Of a stretch of 64,000 bases of DNA, positions 48,260 to 60,444 are shown piece by piece. Both the position numbers and the translations under genes were made by a program. Source of the DNA: Dysidea avara (taxonomy: Eukaryota; Porifera; Demospongiae; Dictyoceratida; Dysideidae); assembly GCF_963678975.1 (NCBI RefSeq), contig NC_089272.1:59532574-59596573 (forward strand), written 5' to 3'. Position 1 is the stretch's first letter; each line of letters starts with the position of its first letter. The notes under the pieces are model-generated. The model was not told where the DNA came from. It did not search any database and saw only the letters and a program-made list of their open reading frames with translations.

Positions 48260-49695
48260 CAGTACACAATGTGTATGTACCTTGATGGGGGGAGCTTATA
48301 CTGATATGCAATGTTGGCAGATACTGTAGTTCATGTGACACACGACATGTTGTAATCTTCAGTAGTTATATTGATTTGTACATTAGCAGTATAAGAACTA
48401 TATGAGATTGCATAGTTATGTTGTTCATATAATGTATTTACCCTTCTTACAATGTCATGGCTAGTTGTGTATCTTGTGTGTATGTGTTTGTTGATGTACA
48501 ATAGCTAACTTAACTACACGCTTGCATTCAGTAATACATAGCTGCATCTACACTTTTGCGTCAGTTAGCTATAATAAGTACTTTGTGATTGATGGTCATA
48601 TTTCAAAGGTCACTTGAGATGATTTCTGCCCTCCTTCACCCCATGTCTTTTATGTTGAAGTCTCATTGATGGAACATTTTGACAATCCAGATCAACTTTG
48701 AGATGCTATTACTTGCAGCAAAGTGTGCAAGCTGCCATGCCCTAACTCAACCAAAAGGTGTTACCGTAGTCTGTATATCTCATAATGCCTTGGTTGGAAG
48801 TACACCAAACTTCAAATTCCATGTGTACACAGTGCTTATTGATTAGAACTAAATGCCTGCTCCTTTGTGTATAATTTCTCATTGACAAGCAGGCTACATG
48901 AGACTACTATCTAGCGGGGAAGAAGGTCATGGTTGCCTACTTGCATTGCAATGGTGAATTTAATTTTGAAAGTATAGCATGGGATGCGGTGATAAAAGTC
49001 GAGTTGCTGAGAGAAACAAAGCAAGCAAGTCTCTGTAGTGAAAGAGATGAGGCAACATATTAGGAACAAAGTTTTTTGGGGGGTAAAGGGAAACTGCTTC
49101 AGTATAAAAATACTAATTTTTGGCAGTGTGCTCAACTTACACACATACATACCCTAGCAGTGGTACCCTCCCTTTGTGCAGGTTGAACTGAGTGATTGTT
49201 ACAATGTATATTGCTTAACACACACATGTATGAATAGATTTTGAAAGCATAATTTTGAGCATAATAGGCTTAATTTTTTAGCAATGCTCAAAAGCATAAT
49301 AGGTAAAATTTTGGGCATAATAGGCCGGTGCCTAAGTATGGCATTTGCTAATGTTAAGCTTCATTGTGCCCAGCATACGTATATGTATTATACTCCACCA
49401 GTGCCTGGTGTTTTTAGAAGTAGCACAATATCAACTAGTTATTTATACAATGGTGTCAACAATACAGCAACTGTAGTTCATTAATTAAACGATGACACTG
49501 CTGTGCCTGGCTATGCCAACTAATCCAGACATTGTAAGCAACTTTGATTTGTAGCTAATATGGGCAAATACAATACTCTATGGAAGTACAGTACACTTTG
49601 GGATTTTGTTCCTCCACACAAAGCACAATATGGTATTATTTCAAATAAAACTAATGTTTAATGAAGTGAGTATTATTATAATAATATGTGATCAT
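48260..49695. other. 3' flank of TAF7 and intergenic
   Basis: No canonical AATAAA in the first 250 bp after the stop. A GCATAATAGG word repeats three times at 49245-49325. No coding evidence. Confidence 0.4.
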
Positions 49696-49988
49696 CAGGG
49701 GCGGATCCAGAGTTTGGAAAGGGGGTGCACTTTGCTGAAAAAAAAGTTGAAGACCAAAAAAAAAAGGTTGCAGCAATAATGGCTGTCCTTCACCAAATAT
49801 ATATACTATAAAGTATATACAGATCCTTATTCATAGCTTCATAGTTAAGCTACACTGCCTCATGATAGTCATGAACACTGTGACTGCTTTATTAGAGTGA
49901 TTGATTGCTCTATTAGAGTACCTCGATCTTGTATGCAATTTTTTAAGGGATGAAGGGGGGAACGTGCCCCCCCCCCGATCCGCCACTG
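49696..49988. mobile_element. Non-autonomous DNA transposon, CAGGGGCGGATCCAG ends
   Basis: Starts CAGGGGCGGATCCAG and ends GATCCGCCACTG, with flanking direct repeats ATCAT (49691-49695 and 49989-49993). Contains GACTGCTTTATTAGAG and TTGCTCTATTAGAGTACC near 49880-49920, followed by TCGATC. Family of 3330-3611 and 11654-12234. Confidence 0.82.
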
Positions 49989-50339
49989 ATCATAGCACTG
50001 ATATCAATGTTGATGATTCTTCTCCATCCTCCACCCACACCAGCATTACCAGCAAAACAAGTAGAAATTGCCATCATAGCACAATATGTCCATTGTGTGT
50101 CACTGATACAATAGTAACCTGACTTGTCACCAGTTTCAGGATTGTTCACTGGAAATATACTAAAATTTCAAGAAGCAATGGTATTGTATAATAGGGACCA
50201 TGTATGTAGTAGGTTTGCACCTTTCCATGAAATATATCGTCCAGGAACCAGCCTCACAATAACTTCACAGTGCCTGGGCAGTGTATAGTCAAGACCACAA
50301 GTATCTTCAACCCAAAATGCTTCCATTACATAAATTTCT

Positions 50340-50590
50340 CTTCTAACAGTAATAAATGCCTACACACACAAGCATAACTCATGAACAGTATCGGCTAATG
50401 GTACTGGCTTGACTTCTTCCCTGATGTACAGGTGCCTTTTGGCATGCCGTAGTGTTCACAATGCCTGAGTATGAACTTATGTTTGTCCACCTTTTGTATG
50501 TCCTTTTTCTTTCACTGATAGTGCAAGGTGTTGATTTGCTGCAGCTTTGTGCCAGAGTCATCCATAAAAGAGAGAGAACCATCATTTAGT
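50340..50590 (-). repeat. Body-only copy of the composite repeat
   Basis: Shares GGTACTGGCTTGA, CAGGTGCCTTTTGGCATGCC, and TCACTGATAGTGCAAGG words with 17740-17900 (minus) and 6340-6470 (plus). The palindromic module is absent. Confidence 0.6.
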
Positions 50591-50816
50591 GATGAAAATA
50601 ATATGTACAATTCAAAGGGAAAAACAACGGTATGTGAGTCCTTGTATGACTTGTGACCACAAATTGGACCGCCATGTAGAGAACCAGTGTTGGTACGGTA
50701 AGGAAATGTATTACAAAAATAAATGCGTAAACAAAATAATTATGAGTAGTTTGTGGACCATGTACTCTTTTCAGTTTCTCTCCAGAAATAGCTGAGAAGC
50801 AGAAATTCTGGCAGAG

Positions 50817-50850
50817 GCAGCATATATTTATTGCTATAAATATATGCTGC
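50817..50850. repeat. Perfect 15-bp hairpin
   Basis: GCAGCATATATTTAT and ATAAATATATGCTGC separated by 4 nt. The function, if any, is unknown. Confidence 0.8.
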
Positions 50851-51129
50851 ATCTTCATACGTATACAATTAAATAAGTACATATATGAGTCCTCAAACAA
50901 TAAGCATCCACATATCTAACTGACTTGGGTCAGTTGTGGGCATGGCAAGGAGAAAGAATAGAACTAATTCTAAAACTAAAATTTGGTAGCTATGTATAAA
51001 GCAGTCCACCATCTAAGCATTTCTTAATAACAAACTTCATCTCTGGGTGAACAGATTAGCAAGTTCTTGATAGAAGACACTTATTATAGTAACTTAGCAC
51101 TGTTACTCCAAATCTTATCATTAATAGCC

Positions 51130-52600
51130 AAGGGCAGGTTTAGGAGGGAGTGTGAAGCACCCCTACTATGTACTAGCTAGAAGGCTAATAAAACTATACA
51201 GTATAGGTGCAAATGCATCTGAAGTACACATGGGCATGGAAAGAGTAAGTATTAATTTCTACTAGGAATTAACAAGAGGGGATCACAATTAAATTTAGAA
51301 GTAAAACTGCTGCTACAATGGAAATACTCTAACAGAGTATTCAACTACTGTAATAGAACAGCCATCACTAAAACTCTTGTAATGTATAAGGAACAGAGAC
51401 CAGAGTATGAGCTGAAATTGAATCTCTTCTTCTTTACCTGTGAATGTGCACTGCTACCTCACCGTTATACCAAACATCCTGCATGACATAGCAATTGCTT
51501 AGAAGTTACAAACTTATGTGCTGTAAATCATAAGACATCAATTATTTTTCTTTTGGTGTAATGGACTATCTAATAGGTAATTAACTACAAATTGACGCTT
51601 GAGTTGAAATGCTTCCTTTTGCAACTAAATCCTACTGAAATTTTACTATCTATAAAATTAAAGGAGTTACAGCACCTGGGGGTTATGCTCTCAAAGTTAC
51701 TTGATCAAGCCCACGTTTTCTAAAATCATAGCTTTAGAACAAAACAAACAAACACTGTATACATTCCATCTACTTGGATGTTTCATTTGAAAGTACATAA
51801 TTATATATATAGGTGTTTATATCAACTTTATAATGGTGAAAGTACACCGGACCATCGCCTTAAATCCAACTTTCCAAAGGAGATGCTTTACAATAGTGTA
51901 CACAGTATCAATCAGGGATTCCTATATATACCATAAGTAGTTGCCTTTCCCTGGTGAAGACAGACTGAAACCTCTTTGAAAGTATAGATGCAGTGATGCT
52001 GGTCATGGTTTCATTTTAGTGTTATTAGCATCATTTTAGGCTAATTAATGCTGTTCCCTTCATAGTAAACATACATGACAGCTAGAAAATGCGACTGGGC
52101 CTGTGAAAACAGGGCATGTGGGCACAAACCACACGCTGTCGTGCTACAGGCCATATCTCAGTATTGGAACAGAATATTTAAATTCTGTAACTTGTATCAC
52201 AAAGCCAATTAAATGCTTACTAAGAGCTGAAAATTACATAGCCATAGTATAATGGTACAAAACGTTATGAGTGATGAAAGTTTGAAAAAATAGGCAAAAA
52301 TCATGTGCCCACATGCCCTGTTTTCGCAGGCCTTGTCACAAATAGTGATTTTATAAATTGGCTCACAATGCTTATATGCTTACTCTTTCAAAATTCAATT
52401 CAATCTCAGAAGGCTGAACTTGTAAAGTTTTCCTGCCCCCAGATTGAGCATGCTCTGCTTGCTGAGTGTGCATCCCGCTCTGTCACTATATGTTCAACTA
52501 GCTGTATCAACCAGTTGCCACTTTTTCTTAGCCCCCACTGTATATAGATGCCTCTAGTTTAGCACCCACCCTTGGGAAATCCTAGATCTGCCCCTGATGG
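51130..52600. repeat. Long degenerate repeat, relative of 4440-5075
   Basis: Collinear shared words with the early tract: GGTGCAAATGCATCTGAAG, ACAAGAGGGGATCAC, CTACTGTAATAGAACAG, CAACCAGTTGCCAC and the end AATCCTAGATCTGCCCCTG. The last is the inverted form of the CAGGGGC(A/G)GATC(T/C)A end. A separate MITE (52098-52332) is inserted. Confidence 0.55.
52098..52332. repeat. MITE-like element, 29-bp inverted ends
   Basis: GGCCTGTGAAAACAGGGCAT... and ...ATGCCCTGTTTTCGCAGGCC pair over 29 bp with one mismatch. Confidence 0.8.
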
Positions 52601-53324
52601 TAATTCGCAACTGTAGTATTTGCACCACGTCTCAAGCAGTCAAAAGTAAACAGATTGGTTGTATGATACCTTCACATATCATTCTCCATGTGTAAGATTA
52701 TGTGATGGGTAGAACATAGTCAAAAACTATTCAAGCTATAATATACTGTAAAGGCGATGCCAATTATAGCCCAATTCTAAACTAACTAACTGGTAGGTAA
52801 ATCCTTACAGATAAAGTGGATCATTAGCAATTCCTTTCAACAATGATTTCTGGGTAATGTTGTAACTAGAATTAGGCAATCAAGAGACATATGGATATAA
52901 TAAAAATTTTCATCATGGGTAACTAATCTGAAGCTGTTTAGATACTTACTACAGGGCAACTATACATCTCCGTATAATGAAGATTGTGTTGTGTGCATAA
53001 AAACATGCAAGCTTAAACTAGCTGTAAGTACCTGTATAGTGTAGCTACTATAGAGGGGTGAGTCTGAAATTTTAGGGGGGTCCTCCTCTCCCTCCCCCCT
53101 AAAAATAAACACTAAAATAAGCACTGACTATTATTCACTTACTAGAACTGTCACATGCACTGTAGACATATGCACATATACACTCGTCTGGTGCCTTACA
53201 TCACGATAACCACCATAAGCATGACGCTATTGTATATATACGCTTCGTGATGGGCAATTGGAAACAGTGGAAATGGAAACTGGAAACGAAAAGTGCAAAT
53301 GGTCAAATCCTCATACCCTAGAGT

Positions 53325-53520
53325 AAAACCTTTGTTTAGTGGCCACCTCTTAGAGACCACCTTGTTATAAAGACCACCTCTGTACAATGACCACATTGTA
53401 ATTAGATCTCAAAGATGGCTAAGACATACTGACCACTTCACAGCCACCTTTATAAGACCACCTCTTTACAAAGACCACCTCTTCACATTGCAAAGGTTCT
53501 AAACATCCTATTAGCTACAT
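53325..53520. repeat. GACCACCTC-family tract
   Basis: AAAACCTTTGTTTAGTGGCC, AGACCACCTTGTTATAAAG, GACCACCTCTTTACA: degenerate tandem words of the family at 30914 and 39600. The opening resembles the end of a DNA transposon. Confidence 0.6.
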
Positions 53521-54072
53521 GACTTTATCAAAACAATAGGCTCTTAAGGTCTCTTTTTTCGTTGATACAGTAGGTTGTAGTGTACTGCATGGAATATATT
53601 TTTGTATGACACATTCTGGTACAAACTAAGCGATGATGATATAAGTGAAGTTGACAAAGAGATGACATTAATACGAGTTATGAAATACATGCTTGAAGCT
53701 TAGAAGTTGCTATTAGTTCGATTTCTGATCAAGGATTTTGTGTTTAGCGTTTTTTTTCTATATATATATTTTTTTAATTTATTAATCAGGGAAAATAGCA
53801 TCAGCCAAAAAGGCTGTTTTTCAGCTATGCCCTGAGTTGTTTGTTTGAGGACCCTTTTTTGTCTTAAGTTTTATTATTATTCACATGACTGCCGAACAAT
53901 AGCAACAGCCTTGACTATTTCCGTTTTCCATTTCCACTGTTTGTGATTCTAACACTAACAGACGCAAACGTCAGCCGGTATATATGTGGCCACAATGGGG
54001 CGTATAGACTATAGAACGTATAAGATAGGGCGGGGAAATTTCCATGATACACCCAAGCAGGTAGCCATATAG

Positions 54073-55526
54073 ATGGGTTGCCTTTTTAAGGCGTGGTCGT
54101 TTTACCATAAATTTTCCACATACTTTCCGAGTTCACAAGTAAGTTAAACTCAATGAAGTTGCAACTCAAAGATCAATCTACCACTAAGCAAACAAATACT
54201 CCAAGTGAAATGCAGCCTTCTTCCACTCCTAAACCTTCCGACAATCCCAGTACTGGCCCACCACTAACTAATTCATCACAAACACCTAATCCTACCATCA
54301 TTTCAACTATCAATGCCATCTTGTCTGAAGAGAGAGAGAAGGAGAAACGCCAACTCAATCTGATTGTACATCAACTAGCTGAGTCCACTAAAGAAGATCC
54401 AAAATCTAGAAAGACTGATGACATAGATGCTTCCTCAAAACTAATCCAGAAATATATAGGAACACCTGCTACCATCACAAACGCAATCAGATTGGGTTCT
54501 AAGGGAGCCAAACTTAGACTACTTAAAATTTCTGTCAGCTCTAAGCATGAAAAAGGTTCGATATTAAAAAACTGTACAAAGCTTCGTAATAAAGACCATC
54601 CTGAAGACATCCAAAGAATTTATATCACACCAGACCTTACTCCAAAGCAACAACAAGAAAATAACTTCTAGAGTTAAATAAATCTATAAAATAAAAAACG
54701 GGAAGATTGTGCGGAGGGACAAATAGTTGTCCCCCACACCCCTGATCATGTTTATGATTCTAACACCTTAAATTATCCACCAACTTTTCCGGCATCTTCA
54801 ACTTTCAGGATGATTTACTTTCAGGATGATTTGTTAACATCTCCAACTTTTCAGGACAATTTATTTTCTTATTTGTGTAAAATTTGTTGATGATTTTTGT
54901 GTTTGTAAATTGTTTGCTTAATTGTTTTGTATGTGCTATGGTGTGTGTTGTAATTTTTTGTTCAGTTATTGTGTGTGTGCTGTTGTAATTTATATGTGTA
55001 TATGTATGCTATTTTTGTGTTTCCTCCTCAGTCAGGGAAGAACGGCATTGCCTACTGACTTGAGGCTAATTTAAAAATCAAATCAGTTCGCTAAGACAAA
55101 AATGTCACTGATTAGCTACGGCTAATGGAGCGGAAAATGAACGTTTCGGTTAACTTTAGCAAGCAAGAGTTAGCCAGCCTTCAGAACAGAAAGTATGTTA
55201 TAGAGAAAGGTTCGAACTATAACATATCCAGCGTGTAAGGTGAAGGCTGAACGAGAAGATGCTTTTCTCTCGGCAATCTCGGGTTTTTGGATAGCGATAA
55301 AACTCGCTGAAAACATTCTTTGTAAGACTTTGCTACTACTTAGAATGATAGACTGGATGATTTTAACTCACCTTGTACCTTTGAAGAATCAAAAACGTTT
55401 GTCAAACTATTTTAAAAAGTGGATTTTTTGTTGACTTCTTGACCAACATTGTAATCATGCGTAAAACGGAAAGTCGCGTTTTCTCGCGTTACACAAGGGA
55501 CACGCCCTAAATAGGCAACCCGTCTT
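54073..55526. mobile_element. Putative DNA element, ends GGGTTGCCT..AGG(G)CGTG, containing a LINE fragment
   Basis: GATGGGTTGCCTTTTTAAGG followed by CGTGG at the left is the inverted form of CACGCCCTAAATAGGCAAC followed by CCGTC at the right. The LINE-derived ORF lies between them, so either the LINE jumped into this element or the element captured it. Confidence 0.45.
54153..54671 (+). pseudogene. LINE ORF1-like fragment
   Basis: Open frame of 172 residues: a Ser/Thr/Pro-rich N terminus (about 1-50), a charged helix (SEEREKEKRQLNLIVHQLAE, residues 59-78), then an RRM-like region with IRLGSKGAKLRLLKISVSS, ILKNCTKLR and IYITPDLTPKQQQ. This last series is typical of nucleic-acid-binding ORF1 proteins of CR1/L2-type non-LTR retrotransposons. 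The frame stops early, and 54700-55070 looks like a 3' UTR, so most of the element, including ORF2, is deleted. No host function is implied. Confidence 0.7.
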
Positions 55527-55632
55527 ATAGCAGCCGGCGTACGAGGAGACACCCAGTTACCTGTCTGAGTCTAGATTAGAAAGGTTCTAGCTACCAGAGA
55601 GCTACTGGCTACATAATTCAGGTGAGTATAAT

Positions 55633-56462
55633 CATAGATAATAGAGTAAAGGGATAGGAAACGCAATAACGTGACGTCACAAAATACATACATTTCTATT
55701 GGAATTCCGTGTAGTACGTCACGAACATACTCGTTACGCTTGCTGCGCTTGTATCAAAGAGAAACAAATTGTTGTAACGACAGAATTTTGTAACCAACGA
55801 CTGTGAAACTTCGCTACAGTGAACTCAAGTAAGTAATCGAGGGAAATAGGATGGTACCAACCCTCAAGGAAGTTATACGCAAAATTAAAGGAGATTGAAA
55901 GTGAAAAAAACGGCCCAAAAATTACTTTAAACCACTTTACTTTCTTCGTAAATATATTCTATCCTTTTAACTGTGATAAACCTATTCCTTACCATTTAAC
56001 AGAGGGAACCAGAGGAAATATCGGAGCAAAACAGGAACTGTTGCTTGAAGAAACGACTAAGTATCTTCCATTTTTAACCAAAAGTTTTAACCACCTTGCA
56101 GTACAACGCAACAGTAAAAGACTGTGTTGGTGACACGCCTAGCTTACCACAAGATTCGAAAGTGGAACCGGTTATAAAAGAAGCGGTATGGACGAGGCAT
56201 GAAGGTACGATGAGTGAAAGTGTGACAGCGTGTAACAATCATGGTTAATGCGATACGCTTTGTTACAAAATCTACGGTCTGAATTCTCTCGCCAAAATCT
56301 CTCACATATAGGCCTAAATACTTACTGTAGTCTGTTGGATTACTATTTACGCTGCTTAGAACACTAATTCTCACAAAACTGTCTTGTCCTTTCAAGTCAC
56401 GCGTAACGGAAATTAAACCGGAAATCGCTTGCGTTTCCTATCCGTTTACTCTATTATCTATG
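55633..56462. mobile_element. Non-autonomous element, 830 bp, ends CATAGATAATAGAGTAAA
   Basis: CATAGATAATAGAGTAAA followed by GGGATAGGAAACGCAA at the left is the inverted form of TTGCGTTTCCTATCC followed by GTTTACTCTATTATCTATG at the right, about 34 bp with few mismatches. The tiny palindrome at 8692-8731 has the same outermost CATAGATAATAGA ends and may be a minimal derivative. The interior has scattered stops and no transposase motifs. Confidence 0.78.
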
Positions 56463-56467
56463 GTATA

Positions 56468-56899
56468 ATGCACCTATCAATGTATTCCCCCCCTCGGGCA
56501 TATATGGGGCTATAGTGGGGATTTGACACAGCCGAATGTCAAATGCCCCATAGTAAGGCAAACCTATCGTGTCAAATCCCCACCGTTGGCCCCAGTTGCA
56601 ACGTGGGATTTGACATAGCGAAGGAAGTTACAACAAAAAAAATATTTGGATGCTTATTATTATTATATTATTATTATTGTTAATTAGCAAAGCCCACTAG
56701 GGGCAACACGCTAATGAGCATTACAATCACATATTATATTATATTACTTACAGCGTTCTTAAATGTTTCAAGATCTATTGTGGCTACTGAACGATCATCA
56801 AATGCCCCATAGTGGGGCAGCAGTTTCGTGTCAATTCCCCCTGTAAAGCCCCACTTACGCCCGAGGGGGGGTGGTGGGGCAATACATTGATAGGTGTAC
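56468..56899. mobile_element. MITE-like element, ends TGCACCTATCAATGTATT
   Basis: TGCACCTATCAATGTATTCC and CAATACATTGATAGGTGTA are inverted repeats, each followed inward by CCCCTCGGGC / GCCCGAGGGG. Several ATTTGACA and GCCCCATAGT words are repeated in both orientations. A fragment of the same family is at 7109-7190. Confidence 0.75.
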
Positions 56900-57256
56900 A
56901 GCGGCGGAGGAAGTAGTTGATATGAGGGGGGGCTGGGCTGACCCAGACCTATTTCTATAGTTTGGTAAGGTGAGACCACAAAAAAAAAAAAAAAAAAAAG
57001 GTCACAACCAACTGACAAGAGCTTTCCACCTCACCAGCTACCATTTCTAGCTGATAAACTACATAAAAATCCTTACATAGCTCGCTACACACTGACTACT
57101 TTATTAGAGTGACTGCTCTATTAGAGTATCTCGATCTTTATCACGGTTTTCAGCTCCACTCCAAGAAAGATAATTTCGGTGTGATATCATTCTGAGGGGG
57201 GGGGGGGGGGGGGGGAGGGGCTTTAGCCCCCCAGTCCCCCCTTTCCGCCGCCTATA
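56900..57256. repeat. CAGCGGCGGAGGAAG-ended repeat
   Basis: Left end CAGCGGCGGAGGAAG and right end CTTTCCGCCGCC are inverted. It contains an A19 run (56980-56999), a G-run (57196-57216), and ACTACTTTATTAGAG with CTGCTCTATTAGAGTATC. Related in layout to the 49696-49988 family, but the target duplication is not resolved. Confidence 0.55.
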
Positions 57257-60200
57257 GTTTTAGGCTTTCAGCTGAAATGGTTGACTTTTTATGTTAGAGT
57301 GTTTGACAGCCATATTAAAGATTTTGTTATTTCTGCAGTCAAATCTGCAGTATTTTATGTCTTTATAGTGTTGGATTTGCAGGAACTATAGTGTTTAACA
57401 ACTTTCAGTACACAATCGAAAGCAATCATCCACCTTGTATGCATTTTCAAACCATTTTTTCTGATTTTGAGCAAAAATAGCTAGGGCGATTATTGCTCCA
57501 TGCAGTGACAGCCTCTTTTCTTTGGTTTATAACTCATCAGTACAATACTTTAAATGAAATAAACCATACATATTTAGAAAGTAAATGAGTAGCCCCACAA
57601 TCTGAAGGTATGAAATTTTTGATTTAATGCAAGAGTGATCTGCAAACAATGGCTGTCCTTGAATTAAGCGTTTTTTCCGATTTTACGTATTATTCGGACT
57701 GGTCTTCAAAAGGTTGCTGTACCGAGACCAAGAACCCGAGACATCTGAAACTTGGTACACAAGTTTATGAAGCATTGGCCTACCTGGAGATGTGCAGAAT
57801 GTTTGAATATTCATTGTAGTTTAGGATAAATAGTGTCCGATATTGGAGCCCATCCGATATTAGGTGAGCTCCTATAGCTACCAACTGAGCTGCGTGTGGC
57901 TTCCATAATTAACCATAGCACTTCGATTAACCACTGATATAGTGCTTCGAGGTCCACTTTAATGATGCATGAATATAGACAGTGGTTATCTCTCTATCGC
58001 TAAGGCTTCTATTATTCTACATACAGTAGCTATATAGGCCATCCATGACCACACTATACTATATATTTTGATTAATTCCAATCGTAATTCGTTAAATATT
58101 TTCTAATAAGAGCCCGGAATAGCAATGATGAACACCAGACTGGATGGACACTGCGACTGATAGACTTTTAACTATAACACAAGTAAGCCTGGCTTGTTGC
58201 ATTCAATGATATGAATTCTAAAGTGTTAAGTGTGTGAGTCTGTCAGTTGTTTTCATATTAGCTAACCTTATTATTGTTATTATCATGGGCCATGCATGTT
58301 TGGACAATGGTGAAATGTAATGCTTAGCTTATAGCTCAAATGAATGACTCTGAGCAGTCTTAGAAATGATGGAGTGTAAATGCACTACAACCATATTTTA
58401 ATCTCTTGTTTGCATTAGTGTGTGATTGGCCCATGTTGAGAGGAATTTGTGTCGGCACAATGATGTGTGACAAATTTATTTAATCAGTGCATGCATTTCT
58501 GCATTTAAGCAATTTGAGGCTATTCTCAGGATATTGAATATTAAACCTTTCTCAGCGTCTGGGGGCTATGCTCCCAGACCCCCGTGTCTGGGATCACCTA
58601 CCGCTTCAATTTAGAATCCCCCTTTTGAAATTCCTGCGTACGGGCCTGCTTATAGCTAACATCTTTAAACAAGCTGTAGCTAGCTGCAGCTAGCGGAACC
58701 AGGTGTCCCATAAAACCCTTACTACTAATAATCTGTCAGCAAACCGGTATAGCTACATGCAGTAGCTATATCAACTCTTTTAGCACATGTGATTAGCTAT
58801 ACCAGTCATTACCAGAGCTAGACAATAGATTATGCATTCCTCCGATGCAAACTTATTGACATCACTGATATTAGAATAAACTGCTATACTGGGAATTAGT
58901 GTAAAATACTAACTTGTTTTCAACAAAATTTTGTCCATTGCACATAAATTTATTGTTGTCAGACTTTTAGTGACATGTTATGAGTTGTAAATCGTAATTA
59001 GATTTAACTACTATTTTACTACTACAAGAAACACCACATGACATTCTTGTGGTGAGGGGTGTACATAAAGTTCATAGTTCAACATTGTTGATTCTGGACA
59101 CACCCTTCAATACTGGATCAAAGCTAAGATGGAAACAAATTTCATGTGTACATATAGCGCAGCTGAACTGGCTTGCTTGCAGCCCTGCACAGCAGTGTTT
59201 GAATGTGAAGTAGTTAAGTCAGGATTATGATACTCATGACTTGTCCAGAGGACCACCCAATTATAATGATATTAAAATTAATGATGATGCTAGGGTATTG
59301 AAAGATTGAAATAGAATATTCTATATCATATAGAAGTTGCATGGTGCTAGCCTTACCCATGATGATACAAGTTATAAAGGTGTATACAATTATTATGCCA
59401 TTGCACATATATACACTACTTCATTTGGATGTATTTGAAGCACTATAGTGTGTGTATTTAGCCAATCCAATCACAATACGTATATCAATGCAGATTCTTG
59501 GGATAGTCAAGCAGGTATCACGTTTCAATACACACTAGCTGGCACGCATCTGGTACTATAGCTATGTGCATAAATATAGCTACTTACAAGAGTAAAACCT
59601 TCAGTGCAGTTTTGATTCCTTGATCTGTTGTGCTCTGTATTAAATTAAATTTTATTAATCAAATGTAATCATAGCAGCAAGTATAACTTGTGAAGTAAAC
59701 AGGATGACATAACATTCTTGAAGTTTGTGTGTTCATTTGTTGTGTGGCATTATCAATAAGTCACACAACTAGAGGACTAGATGTGGGATGAACATAATTT
59801 AATTATTGCATTTTTGTGGTGAAAGGTGCACGTGCATACAGTATTATAAAGTCCACCATTAATGATATTGACACATCCTTTAGTGTCAGGTCAAACAAAG
59901 TAGATAAAGACATAGTAGTGCAGCGGCATAGTCCAACATATCAAGCCTATTGTGCATTTTTTGATAAAAGCACCAAATTTGGTACACATGTAGGTAAATA
60001 CCTAATAATCATTTTTGGATATGGAGGCATTCACAAATGTACTCACGGTAGCCATAGCAACTATTTACAAAATGGCTGCTACAAAAACACTATTTCTTGT
60101 TGCAACAGCTGAAAACTTTGCCACAACAGTACACAATAACCAAATAAACATATAAACAAGTAAACAACTACACAATAACTAACAAACAAATTACCACATG

Positions 60201-60444
60201 CATAGAGAACACATGGCATTTATTCTGAATAGAGCACTGTCAAAGCACATGGTACCTTTTCTAATTGAAGTACTGAGCAGCTCAGCAGTTTTTAGTTTGG
60301 TTTCTTATTGAAAATTCTAAAGTTAGCAGTTACAGAAAAGTTTGTATGCATGTGTATATATATTATGCAAGCAATATAATATATATTGTACCATTGTGTA
60401 TCAGGTCATTCTTAGTTCCATTGGACTAGCTTGTCAACACAACC
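57257..60444. other. Intergenic, no gene supported
   Basis: A diverged SINE-like tail (AACAAGCTGTAGCTAG...ACCAGGTGTCCC) lies near 58655-58725. TTCTTGTGGTGAGGGGTG (59050) and TTTTTGTGGTGAAAGGTGCA (59812) begin two similar stretches of unknown nature. The 98-codon frame at 59816-60112 has no recognised features. Confidence 0.4.

Noticed and set aside
59816..60112. 98-codon plus-strand frame just before the zinc-module gene
   Set aside because: It does not begin with an ATG in good context, has no recognised motif, and resembles a repeated non-coding stretch near 59050.
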